A stretch of 64,000 bases of DNA from JBBPZK01 sp965219175. GTDB lineage: Bacteria > Actinomycetota > Rubrobacteria > Rubrobacterales > Rubrobacteraceae. Position numbers and translations under genes: made by a program. Positions 32,701-40,525 of the stretch are shown here, piece after piece (position 1 is the stretch's first letter; the number at the start of each line of letters is the position of its first letter). The notes beneath the pieces are model-generated. The model was given only the letters and a program-made list of their open reading frames with translations, was not told the origin of the DNA and made no database searches. The DNA lies in assembly GCA_965219175.1 (NCBI GenBank), contig CBDCNI010000001.1, positions 2,790,001 to 2,854,000 of the forward strand, in the 5' to 3' direction.

Positions 32701-34209
32701 ATGCGCGCGCTCCTTGATACCAACATACTGATCCATCGCGAGGCTCCAGTTGTAGTCGAGCAGAATATTGGTCTCCTCTTTAACTGGCTTGACCGGCTCG
32801 GTTACGAGAAGTGTGTACATCCGGTTAGCCTCGAAGAGATTGAACAACATGAAGATGAGCGTGTACGTCGATCGTTTCGCGCAAAGCTTGAGTCTTACAG
32901 ACTGCTTCGGGTTCCTCCATCACTTACGCCCGAAGTACAAGCTCTTGGGCAGGAGATGGACCAGAGCGATAATGACGAAAACGATACGAAGATCATTAAC
33001 GAGCTTTACGCAGATCGGGTAGATCTACTCATAACTGAAGATAGAGGTCTTGCTCGTAAGGCGACTCTACTCGGTGTAGGGGACAAGATTTTTACCATAG
33101 ACGCTTTCCTAGAGAAAGTAACGGCCGAAAATCCTACGCTCGCCGAGTACGATGTTCTGTCGGTTAAGAAGACCTTTTTTGCAGACGTTGATGTCAATGA
33201 CGTTTTCTTTGACAGTTTCCGCGAAGACTATTCTGGATTCAATAGCTGGTTCAATCGCAAGAGTGACGAACCAGCCTACGTATGTTTTGAAGGACAAAAC
33301 CTTACAGCATTCCTATATCTAAAACTCGAGAGCGAAAGGGAACCTTACTACGACATAATGCCAGCCTTCCGCCCAAAGAAAAGGTTGAAGATAGGCACTT
33401 TCAAAGTCAACTTAAACGGTTACAAACTGGGCGAACGCTTCTTGAAGATTGTTTTCGATAATGCAGTTAGACAGCGTGTAGACGAGATCTACGTCACGAT
33501 CTTTCCTAATACAATCGAACAAGAACGCCTAATCAAACTTCTCGAAGATTTCGGCTTCTCGCGTTGGGGTGAGAAGCGAAACTCCTTTGGCAATGAACGC
33601 GTCTACGTTCGAGATATGACACGTCGCTTCGACAGATCCGAGCCTAGGCTTACCTTTCCTTACATCAGTCAATCAGCTAGATCTTTCTTGGTACCGATAT
33701 ATCCTGACTATCATACGGAGCTTCTTCCTGATTCTATTCTGAAAACAGAGTCACCTATGGAATTTGTGGAACACAAACCCTATCGAAACGCAATTCAAAA
33801 AGCCTACATTTCCCGTTCTTACTTTCGAGACCTGTCCGCAGGAGATGTGATTATCTTCTACCGAACAGGTGGATACTACAAATCAGTCGTAACCACGTTG
33901 GGTATCGTAGAACGAGTCTACCGTGAGATCAGTAACGAGGAGCAGTTCATTAGCCTTTGCCGCAAGCGTAGCGTTTTTTCTGATGACGAGCTACGAGAGC
34001 ACTGGCACTGGTCGTCCAGTCGTCCATTTATCGTTGAGTTTCTGTACGCTTATTCCTTTCCTAGGCGGCCTAATATGGCTACCTTGATCGAGAACGGAGT
34101 TATAAGTGACGTTAAATCAGCCCCGAGAGGATTCGAAAGGATTTCTAGTGAACAACTCAACACAATACTCGAGTTATCCGCATCAGACCCGCGCTTTATT
34201 GTCAATTAA
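32701..34209 (+). CDS. PIN nuclease fused to acetyltransferase-like and EVE-like domains
   Basis: The 502-residue protein starts with a PIN domain: LLDTNILIHRE, then NDTKIINELY and LLITEDRGLARKA supply the acidic metal ligands. Residues 180-310 have the rhythm of a GNAT-like domain (EGQNLTAFLYLKLE, LIKLLEDFGFSRWG). The end (about 370-490) has an EVE/PUA-like pattern (DLSAGDVIIFYRT, TTLGIVERV). PIN domains cut RNA, and EVE-like domains bind modified nucleic-acid bases. It is markedly AT-richer than its neighbours, and its end overlaps an ASCH gene by 62 bases. An RNA-targeting toxin or defence role is inferred. Confidence 0.65.
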   Translation: MRALLDTNILIHREAPVVVEQNIGLLFNWLDRLGYEKCVHPVSLEEIEQHEDERVRRSFRAKLESYRLLRVPPSLTPEVQALGQEMDQSDNDENDTKIINELYADRVDLLITEDRGLARKATLLGVGDKIFTIDAFLEKVTAENPTLAEYDVLSVKKTFFADVDVNDVFFDSFREDYSGFNSWFNRKSDEPAYVCFEGQNLTAFLYLKLESEREPYYDIMPAFRPKKRLKIGTFKVNLNGYKLGERFLKIVFDNAVRQRVDEIYVTIFPNTIEQERLIKLLEDFGFSRWGEKRNSFGNERVYVRDMTRRFDRSEPRLTFPYISQSARSFLVPIYPDYHTELLPDSILKTESPMEFVEHKPYRNAIQKAYISRSYFRDLSAGDVIIFYRTGGYYKSVVTTLGIVERVYREISNEEQFISLCRKRSVFSDDELREHWHWSSSRPFIVEFLYAYSFPRRPNMATLIENGVISDVKSAPRGFERISSEQLNTILELSASDPRFIVN

Positions 34210-34603
34210 GCCGCAATACTCGTCTGCCATTTTTGAAGGCAACAAGAAGTTTGAATTTCGGAGGAATATTTTCTCGCGTCCTGTCGATATTGTAGTCGTA
34301 TACGTCACTTCACCTGTCCAGAAGGTTGTAGGTGAGTTCGACGTACACTCGGTTATTAGTGAATCTGTATCGTCGCTATGGGAGCGTACTAAGCGGTTCG
34401 CCGGCATCGAAGAAGATTTATTCTTCCGCTACTTTGAAGGTAAAGAACAGGGACATGCTATCGAAGTTGGAGAAATACGACCCTTTAGTTCGCCTTTCTG
34501 TCCAATCGAGTGTTTCGGCGTTCGCCCACCACAGTCTTTTGTCTATCTCGATTCAGATTTGATACTGTCCAACAGTTATTCGTACCAGTATTCTCCTACG
34601 TAA
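34148..34603 (+). CDS. ASCH domain protein
   Basis: The 151-residue protein has the ASCH/PUA-like opening ALLSIKPQYSSAIFEGNKK followed by FEFRRN, VYVTSPVQKVVGEF, and a later EVGEIRPF. ASCH domains bind RNA or modified bases. The GTG start at 34148 has AAAGGA six bases upstream and lies inside the end of the PIN gene, so expression is coupled. Base composition is equally AT-rich. It may modulate or protect against the PIN protein, which is inference from pairing. Confidence 0.65.
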   Translation: MNNSTQYSSYPHQTRALLSIKPQYSSAIFEGNKKFEFRRNIFSRPVDIVVVYVTSPVQKVVGEFDVHSVISESVSSLWERTKRFAGIEEDLFFRYFEGKEQGHAIEVGEIRPFSSPFCPIECFGVRPPQSFVYLDSDLILSNSYSYQYSPT

Positions 34604-34623
34604 ACGCGAAAGGAAGTTTTCTA

Positions 34624-34809
34624 ATGGGGCTACATTACGAAAATCTTGATCAGGAAACACGCCAGTTCATGCTGCAAGAAGTTGATCGCGATATAGAACG
34701 TGGAGAGTTATACCTAAGCGCCCGCTTCAACGAAAGTGGGGAACAAATATATGAGCAGCTTCTGCGTGAAGCTATTCAAGATCAAGACGACATGTGGTTA
34801 GCTGATTAA
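34624..34809 (+). CDS. Small conserved acidic protein
   Basis: This 61-residue soluble protein (GLHYENLDQETRQFML at the start, MWLAD at the end) has AAAGGAAG before its ATG. Its pattern resembles short proteins encoded beside the next gene's type in other genomes, from memory only. The function is unknown. It is 20 bases after the ASCH gene. Confidence 0.5.
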   Translation: MGLHYENLDQETRQFMLQEVDRDIERGELYLSARFNESGEQIYEQLLREAIQDQDDMWLAD

Positions 34810-34827
34810 ATTAGCCACCGAGGCTTA

Positions 34828-35148
34828 ATGAAAGCGTTTCATGGTGTAACTAAGACTGGAAAGCCACGCAAAGTTCCGAGCAATGCGCACATCACTTTCG
34901 CAGAAGGAGAATTCAATCGCTTCTATGCCAGAGGTTTGTGCCTGAGAGCCGCACACGAAGGAGTTGACGACTTAGAGGTATATCGAGGTCGCTATTCCAG
35001 CGCACCGCGTCCAGAGTCGGAAGCGATGGTCGGACATAAATTTCGGGCGGAGTCATTGCTGAACGACTTGCGAAGTTCGCAAGGTGTCGAGCCAGCCCTT
35101 GGTTTGCCGCCTGGCCCAAATTCGGGTCTTACGGTTCGCCTACCGTGA
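34828..35148 (+). CDS. Small conserved protein partner
   Basis: The 106-residue soluble protein has a distinctive core HITFAEGEFNRFYARGLC, an R-G-R stretch, and a C-terminus GPNSGLTVRLP. I recall similar proteins as hypotheticals in actinobacterial accessory regions, without function. It follows the 61-residue gene by 18 bases and precedes the methyltransferase by 40. Together these may be accessory genes of the restriction locus. Confidence 0.5.
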   Translation: MKAFHGVTKTGKPRKVPSNAHITFAEGEFNRFYARGLCLRAAHEGVDDLEVYRGRYSSAPRPESEAMVGHKFRAESLLNDLRSSQGVEPALGLPPGPNSGLTVRLP

Positions 35149-35188
35149 CATGTCTACAACACAATCGGTAGTGCAAGTCTCAGGCTAA

Positions 35189-36928
35189 ATGACCCAGCAA
35201 GAGCCCTTGCCGATGTTCGACTTCTCCGACGCCGTGGGCAGTTACGCCCGGGGTGAGGCCGGGGCGCGGGGTGCGATCTTTACCCGGCGTGAAGTGGTCG
35301 AGTTCATCCTGGACCTGGCGGGGTACACGGTAGGCTGTCCCCTGCACCAACTCCGGCTGTTGGAGCCATCGTTCGGGAACGGGGATTTCCTCTTGCCCGT
35401 CGTGGAGAGGCTTCTGGCGGCATACGAGGCCCGCGGCCCGGAACACCCCGACCCGGTCGAAGACCTCTCCGGTGCGATCCGGGCCGTCGAGGTGCACGGC
35501 GACAGCATCGAGGGCACCCGTACCCGGCTCCTGGATCTACTACTTGACCACGGTATCGGCGAAGAAGCCGCGAACGAGATCCTCGAAGCCTGGATCATCG
35601 AGGGGGACTTTCTGCTCGTGGAGCTGCCGTGGTCGTTCACCCACGCCGTCGGGAACCCGCCCTACGTGCGCCAGGAGCTCATACCGGACGGCCTCATGGC
35701 CGAGTACCGAGCGCGGTACAGCACCATCTACGACCGGGCGGATCTGTACGTCCCGTTCTTCGAGCGGAGCCTAGCTTACCTGGAGCCGGGCGGCACGCTG
35801 GACTTTATCTGTGCGGATCGCTGGATGAAGAACAGGTACGGCGGCCCGCTGCGGGCTATGGTGGCGAACTACTATCATCTGGCGGCTTACGTGGATATGG
35901 TGGACACGCCCGCTTTCCGTTCCGAGGTCATCGCATATCCGGCCATCACCGTGATCCGGCGCGAAAAACCCGGACCCACCAGGGTCGCCCGCCAACCCCG
36001 GATAGAGAGCGATTCCCTCGTGGATCTCGCACGGGCCATGAGCGCGGATAGCGTTCACGAAGAGAGCGGCGTGCTGGAGATCTCGGGCGTCGCTCAGGGC
36101 CGCGAGCCCTGGATACTGGGGTCTTTCGACCAGTTGAAGGTCGCGCGCCGGCTGGAGGCGGAGTTCCCCACGCTGGAAGAGGCGGGTTGCAGGGTCGGGA
36201 TCGGGGTCGCCACGGGGGCGGATCGGGTGTACATCGGGCCTTACGACAGCCTGGACGTAGAGCCGGATCGCAAGCTGCCCCTGGCGACGACCGGGGACAT
36301 CGAGAGCGGGAACGTGGAGTGGCGGGGGCTCGGCGTGATCAACCCATTCCGCGGCGACGGTTCGCTCGTGGACCTCGCAGACTATCCGAAGCTCGTGGAC
36401 CTCGCAGACTATCCGAAGCTCGCGCGCTACCTGGAGCAGCACGAGGAGAAGGTTCGGGCCCGCAACTGCGCGAAGAAGAACCCGAAGGGCTGGTACCGGA
36501 CCATAGACCGCATCCACCCGAACCTCACCGGCCAGCCCAAGCTCCTGATCCCGGACATCAAAGGCGAGCCCCACATCGTCTACGAGGACGGCCACCTCTA
36601 CCCGCACCACAACCTGTACTACATCACGTCCTCCGAGTGGGACCTGAAAGCCCTGCGGGCAGTGCTCCGGTCGGGCATCGCGAAGCTGTTCGTCTCCATC
36701 TACTCGACCCAGATGCGGGGCGGCTACCTGCGCTTCCAGGCCCAGTACCTGCGCCGCATCCGGCTTCCCCGCTGGTCCGACGTCCCCAAAAGCGCCCGCA
36801 AAGCCCTCACAGAAGCCACCAACTCAGAGGACACTGAGGCGTGCAGCAAAGCCGTAATCGCCCTGTACCTGCTCACCCCGGAAGAAGCAGCCGCAATGGG
36901 CCTCAACGGAGAACAGGATCACCAATGA
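35189..36928 (+). CDS. Type II adenine-specific DNA methyltransferase (predicted CTCGAG)
   Basis: The 579-residue protein has an N6-adenine methyltransferase domain: AdoMet motif I as EPSFGNGDFLL and catalytic NPPY in VGNPPYVRQE. A long C-terminal target-recognition region of the TaqI/Eco57I kind follows. It should protect host DNA from the endonuclease encoded next, with which it overlaps by four bases (ATGA). The predicted target follows from that endonuclease. An exact 27-bp tandem duplication doubles the residues LVDLADYPK in the recognition region. Confidence 0.82.
   Translation: MTQQEPLPMFDFSDAVGSYARGEAGARGAIFTRREVVEFILDLAGYTVGCPLHQLRLLEPSFGNGDFLLPVVERLLAAYEARGPEHPDPVEDLSGAIRAVEVHGDSIEGTRTRLLDLLLDHGIGEEAANEILEAWIIEGDFLLVELPWSFTHAVGNPPYVRQELIPDGLMAEYRARYSTIYDRADLYVPFFERSLAYLEPGGTLDFICADRWMKNRYGGPLRAMVANYYHLAAYVDMVDTPAFRSEVIAYPAITVIRREKPGPTRVARQPRIESDSLVDLARAMSADSVHEESGVLEISGVAQGREPWILGSFDQLKVARRLEAEFPTLEEAGCRVGIGVATGADRVYIGPYDSLDVEPDRKLPLATTGDIESGNVEWRGLGVINPFRGDGSLVDLADYPKLVDLADYPKLARYLEQHEEKVRARNCAKKNPKGWYRTIDRIHPNLTGQPKLLIPDIKGEPHIVYEDGHLYPHHNLYYITSSEWDLKALRAVLRSGIAKLFVSIYSTQMRGGYLRFQAQYLRRIRLPRWSDVPKSARKALTEATNSEDTEACSKAVIALYLLTPEEAAAMGLNGEQDHQ
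36365..36418 (+). repeat. 27-bp perfect tandem duplication inside the methyltransferase gene
   Basis: Two identical 27-base units (36365-36391 and 36392-36418) encode LVDLADYPK twice without changing frame. Identity at every base implies a recent event. Confidence 0.95.
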
Positions 36929-37671
36929 GCATAGACCTGGCCGGCTATGAGAACAAAGCCCGTGAGGCCGTAAAGGCGTTTTGGGGAAACCGCGAGGCCG
37001 CGCGCCAAAAGCAGATCGAGAGCGGGAAAGCGGACCAGGGCGAACGCGCCGGCGTCACCGCCGGGAAGAACATGGACGGGTTCTTGGCGTTGGCAAAAGA
37101 TGTAGTGCGCCTCAACGGCCTGACCGAAGCCGAAATATGCGTCCAACGTCGGGTACTCGCGCTCCCCGGATACTTCCGCCCCACGAAGCTGTGGGACATG
37201 CTGGTTATCAACGACGGCAGGCTCGTCGCTGCCCTCGAGTTCAAAAGCCAGGTAGGCCCTTCGTTCGAAAACAACTTCAACAACCGGACGGAAGAAGCCA
37301 TCGGAACCGCAGTTGACTTGTGGACGGCCTACCGTGAAGGAGCTTTCGGGCAGACACCACGACCGTTCGTAGGCTGGCTGGTCCTAGTCGAAGATTCCGA
37401 ACGCTCCCGCTCTCCCGTCCGGGACAGTTCGCCACACTTCCCGGTGTTCGAAGAGTACAGCGGAGCGTCCTACGCCGACCGGTACAACCTCCTCTGCCAG
37501 AAACTCGTTCAGGAGCAGCTATACACGACGGCCACCGTGCTGCTGTCACCACGCACTTCTATAGACGAGGGTAGCTACTCCGAGCTATCAGAGATGACCG
37601 GTTTGAAGACCTTCATCACGACCCTCGCCGGACATGCTGCGGCAGAGACGGCGAGATCTAGAAATGAATAA
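36925..37671 (+). CDS. PaeR7I/XhoI-type type II restriction endonuclease (predicted CTCGAG)
   Basis: The 248-residue protein has the same length as PaeR7I and XhoI (about 246) and carries their hallmark region. That region has AALEFKSQVGPSF with the E-x-K catalytic residues, NNFNNRTEEAIGTAVDL, AYREGAFG and PRPFVGWL. Enzymes of this family cut CTCGAG. The ATG overlaps the methyltransferase stop. CTCGAG occurs within the window, for example inside its own gene at 37234 and at 33325, 34168 and 23064, so the methyltransferase must be active if the enzyme is. Confidence 0.85.
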   Translation: MSIDLAGYENKAREAVKAFWGNREAARQKQIESGKADQGERAGVTAGKNMDGFLALAKDVVRLNGLTEAEICVQRRVLALPGYFRPTKLWDMLVINDGRLVAALEFKSQVGPSFENNFNNRTEEAIGTAVDLWTAYREGAFGQTPRPFVGWLVLVEDSERSRSPVRDSSPHFPVFEEYSGASYADRYNLLCQKLVQEQLYTTATVLLSPRTSIDEGSYSELSEMTGLKTFITTLAGHAAAETARSRNE

Positions 37672-37887
37672 CTTCCAACGTGTCGACTCGATCTCCAATG
37701 CACATGTAGGCAGTGACTTTGAGAATGCCGCCCGAGAAATTTTTGCAAGTCAAGGTTTGCAATTAGAGAAGAATTTCAGGCTGCCGGTAGGCATTGGCGA
37801 AAAAAAGAAAGATCGTCGCTTCGATCTAGGGTCGGAATGTTCACGGACAATAGTAGAGTGCAAATCTCACAGATGGACAAAAAGCAA

Positions 37888-38627
37888 GGCTCAAGACTAG
37901 AACAGCGGTCTATTCCTGAGTAGTTTAAGCAATACCCCATAAAGATTCTCGTGCCTGTGGTTGAAGCGAAACTCACACTCTTTTAGGTGCAGGTAAAGTA
38001 GCTCTTTCCTTATGCCCCTACGTCTGGCCAGCCGCGTCTTTACCGTACCCCAGAATGCCTCTATGCCTTTTATGTGCGAGTGTTCGTTGGAGAACCGGCC
38101 TTCCTCTTCCTTGTTGATCCTGTAGTGCTTGTCCTAGCCCAGGTCGACTAATCCATCGTAGCCTCTCCAGCCATCGGAGTGGATGACGCTTTCGGATGTA
38201 ACCTTGCCCCGGATAACCGCTTGTAGCGTTGCTTTCCTCGCGTCGGGGATGATCTCGGTGTAGACGTGACCGTTGCGCTTGAAGATGCCGAACACGATCG
38301 TCTTGTGTCCGGCTCCTCTGCCCCGCTTACCTCGAACTCGTCTCGCTCCGAAGTAGGATTCGTCCACCTCCACCACTCCAGATAGCTTTAACTGCTCTTC
38401 ACAGTGCTCTGCTATGCGTTTGCGAATCTCCATGAGGTAGCGGTTCACGCTGTTGCGGTTGAGGTTGGTCAGCTGGGAGATCTTGGTGGCTTCCAGATCG
38501 AGTGCGAAGAGCTTTATGAGTTGGCGGAGTTTAGCCTCTGAAATTCGAGAACGCCTAGCGTACTTGTTTTTGCCCTTCATTGGCTAGCTTTTAGCACCTC
38601 CCATGGTGCCGTGCTAGTCTTGAGCCT
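37888..38627 (-). mobile_element. IS1595-family (ISXO2-like) insertion sequence, decayed
   Basis: The element is about 740 bp and ends in inverted repeats GGCTCAAGACTAG/CTAGTCTTGAGCC. It is flanked by the direct repeat AAGCAA (37882-37887 and 38628-38633). If one more base is assigned to the ends, the repeats become AGGCTCAAGACTAG and the duplication five bases. I recall eight-base duplications as usual for this family, so the shorter repeat is notable. Its single transposase gene has an internal stop. Confidence 0.85.
37897..38580 (-). pseudogene. IS1595-type transposase with internal amber stop
   Basis: The N-terminal 148 residues (SQLTNLNRNSVNRYLMEIRK, VVEVDESYFGARR, IHSDGWRGYDGL) end at a TAG at 38134-38136. 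The same frame then continues DKHYRINKEE, HIKGIEAFWGTVKTRL and CEFRFNHR to a TAG at 37897. Tyr is the expected residue at the stop, so a TAC or TAT to TAG change explains it. The third catalytic residue (in GIEAFW) is beyond the stop, so the element should be inactive on its own. Confidence 0.85.
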
Positions 38628-38974
38628 AAGCAATTATGTACCGAGTGCGAAGATGACAGTCTGGAACGAGGCTATGTATTACTTCCAGTTGGCGCCCAAG
38701 GATTTTCAGAAAATCCTTTTCGTACTGCGCCACTACAATCCCAAAAAGAAAGAAACCCTTGTCGAATACTATATTCGTACCTATGCTCACCTAATTCCGA
38801 ACGGTGTAGAGATTTGGGAATACGATGAAGAGGCGAAAGAAGTAAATATCTGGAAAAACCAGCCGAATTCCTAGCTGATTTTTACCCGCCAAGAGATGTT
38901 GTAGGGAAGGAGTCAAGCAATGCACAAGAGCAGATTGGGCGCGATTATCATCGACTGCCAAACCGATGAGCTAG

Positions 38975-39960
38975 ATGAGTGTTGCGAGGATCTCAAGCCC
39001 ACAGCTCCTTGATGCGCCCCTGTGGCCTCCCGAAGAGCCGGTTGACGTACAGGCCGTAGGTGTAGGCCGCCACCTTCGCCGCGATCCTCGTCACCAACCC
39101 CACCAACGTCCTCGCCAGCGTCCCGTCCAGCCCGAAAGCACCCTTGAGCATCGCGAAACAGACCTCCACCTGCTGCCTGATCGCCGGTCGTCGGTCGGCC
39201 CGTTCAGTCGCCAGCAGCACGCCGGCCTCGGCCAACTCTTCCCCCAGCGCCTCGCTTCGGTAGGCCAGATCTCCCAGGAGTCTGCGAGCAACTCCGTCTT
39301 CGTCGAGGTCTGCTCCCGCCAGCAACTCCCGCACGAGGAGCACGTCCGCGGCGTTGGCGGCGGTCAGTTCATAGGAGACGGGCACGCGGTTGGTCGAACA
39401 GAGGAAGTGCAACTTCACGCCGTACACCGAGAAGGTTCCCCACCTCGCCCACGCCGCGCCGGAGGAGGACGCCGCCCAGCCCGCGGACTGCCCGGCCTGC
39501 CTGGGGTGCAAGACCGCAAGCAGCGTCGAGTCCACGATCAGCGTCTCGGGGTCGCCCACGAGTTCCCCAAGCAACGTGCGCCTCAAAGGCTCCAGGAAGC
39601 GCCGCAACTTGCGGACTCGCCGGTGGAAGGAGGAGGGGTGGAGCCCCGCCACTCCGGGGAACAGGTGCGAGAAGAACCGTTTGGCGTCGCGCAGGAACGA
39701 GCGCTCGGACTCGACGCCCCGCAGCTGCTGGAAGAGGGCGAGCGTGATGACCTCAGAGTCCGAGAGCCGCTTGAGCGCGCCGTACCCGTCCCCCCGAGGG
39801 TTGAGGTTACGGTAGGCGTCGTCCACGAGGCAGAACAGCACGGTCACGGCCTCTTCCAGAGATGCCGCTGGTGGGGTAGGGTTGTGGTGAGCCATCCGGA
39901 CTTCCTTTCGCCGGGGATTCGGATGGCTCCCGTTTTACTCTCAAACCGCGCAACACTCAT
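38975..39960 (-). mobile_element. IS5/IS982-type insertion sequence, intact
   Basis: The 986-bp element is bounded by inverted repeats ATGAGTGTTGCG with a further matching GG, and by an exact four-base target duplication CTAG (38971-38974 and 39961-39964). Its transposase gene fills it and is unbroken, so it may still move. Clean ends and duplication indicate recent arrival. Confidence 0.9.
38993..39895 (-). CDS. DDE transposase, IS5/IS982-like
   Basis: The 300-residue transposase has an RNase H-like core. The catalytic Asp is in TLIVDSTLLAVLHPRQ, the second Asp in LLGDLAYRSEAL, and a Glu lies in QQVEVCFAMLKG. The TYGLYVNRLFGR-type C-terminus resembles IS982 members, while the CTAG target resembles that reported for IS5-group elements, so I leave the family open. 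No frameshift or stop is present. Confidence 0.85.
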   Translation of the reverse strand: MAHHNPTPPAASLEEAVTVLFCLVDDAYRNLNPRGDGYGALKRLSDSEVITLALFQQLRGVESERSFLRDAKRFFSHLFPGVAGLHPSSFHRRVRKLRRFLEPLRRTLLGELVGDPETLIVDSTLLAVLHPRQAGQSAGWAASSSGAAWARWGTFSVYGVKLHFLCSTNRVPVSYELTAANAADVLLVRELLAGADLDEDGVARRLLGDLAYRSEALGEELAEAGVLLATERADRRPAIRQQVEVCFAMLKGAFGLDGTLARTLVGLVTRIAAKVAAYTYGLYVNRLFGRPQGRIKELWA

Positions 39961-40302
39961 CTAGGCAAGGCGGCAGAATTTTGGGGGCAGGCGCTTGGAT
40001 ATGCCCCCCGAAAGTCCGAAGAACCAGAGGACGAGAAGTACGTGGAGCTCGAAACCGGGCCGAACGAATTGCAGGTCGAAGTTCAGAAGGTGGAGCACCC
40101 GAGCCGGGTACACATCGACATCGAATCGGACGATATCGAAGCGGAGGTGCGGCGGCTGGAGGGGTTAGGGGCGAAGCGGATGGAGAAGGTGAAGAGTTGG
40201 TGGGTGATGGAGGCGCCTACGGGCCAGCGGTTCTGTGTGATCGAACCCCAGAGGTCAGAGTTCGCTAGTGAGGCGAACGTGTGGGAAGAGTAGAGACTAG
40301 TG

Positions 40303-40515
40303 CTAGGCGATCTGACGAGAGTTTGGCTTTGGAATCGACCGGCCGGTTTCCTCTAGCACGTCCAGGTGTAACTTTATGGCTACCTGAACCTCTCGTAGTG
40401 CTTCTTCGGGGGTCTCTCCGAAGGCAGAGCAGTACGGCAGGTCCGGGACGTTGGCTATGTAGCCTTCATCCTCGTCACTGTAGAAGATCTCCACCGGGTA
40501 CTTTAGCTGCTCCAT
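40303..40515 (-). CDS. hicB: HicB-type antitoxin
   Basis: The 70-residue protein has the partial RNase H-like HicB fold pattern: FYSDEDEGYIANVPDLP, SAFGETPEEALREVQVAI and a polar tail. HicB neutralises the HicA mRNA interferase. The ATG at 40515 has AGGAG eight bases upstream; a TTG two codons earlier is too close to that site. It follows the broken hicA by ten bases. No separate DNA-binding domain is visible. Confidence 0.8.
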   Translation of the reverse strand: MEQLKYPVEIFYSDEDEGYIANVPDLPYCSAFGETPEEALREVQVAIKLHLDVLEETGRSIPKPNSRQIA

Positions 40516-40525
40516 GACCAAACTC

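Larger units (their letters stand above)
37664..38874 (+). pseudogene. PD-(D/E)XK nuclease-like gene split by an insertion sequence
   Basis: The left part (37664-37886) encodes MNNFQRVDSISNAHVGSDFE up to the nuclease core RRFDLG and TIVECKSHRW. The right part (38633-38874) resumes NYVPSAKMTVWNEAMYYF and ends at 38874. Removing the IS and one target duplication gives an unbroken 154-residue frame (TKSNYVPSA across the join). Asp in FDLG and Glu/Lys in ECK form the PD-(D/E)XK pattern. It began as the third gene of the restriction operon, overlapping the XhoI-type gene by eight bases. Its role there is unknown. Confidence 0.85.
38920..40293 (+). pseudogene. VOC (glyoxalase-like) gene split by an insertion sequence
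   Basis: The first part (38920-38974) has GGAAGGAG before ATG and encodes MHKSRLGAIIIDCQTDEL. The rest (39965-40293) encodes GKAAEFWGQALGYAPRK, HIDIES and PTGQRFCVIEP. Excision of the IS and one CTAG restores 127 codons with TDELGKAAEFW at the join. The protein would be a single-domain VOC-fold protein, like the intact one at 44924. What remains downstream of the IS has no start signal and is probably not made. Confidence 0.88.

Noticed and set aside
29427..38874. A BREX or DISARM defence system
   Set aside because: A methyltransferase and a HerA-type ATPase are present, but no PglZ, DrmA/B/C or BrxC-type genes are seen. The methyltransferase pairs with a PaeR7I-type enzyme and HerA pairs with NurA.
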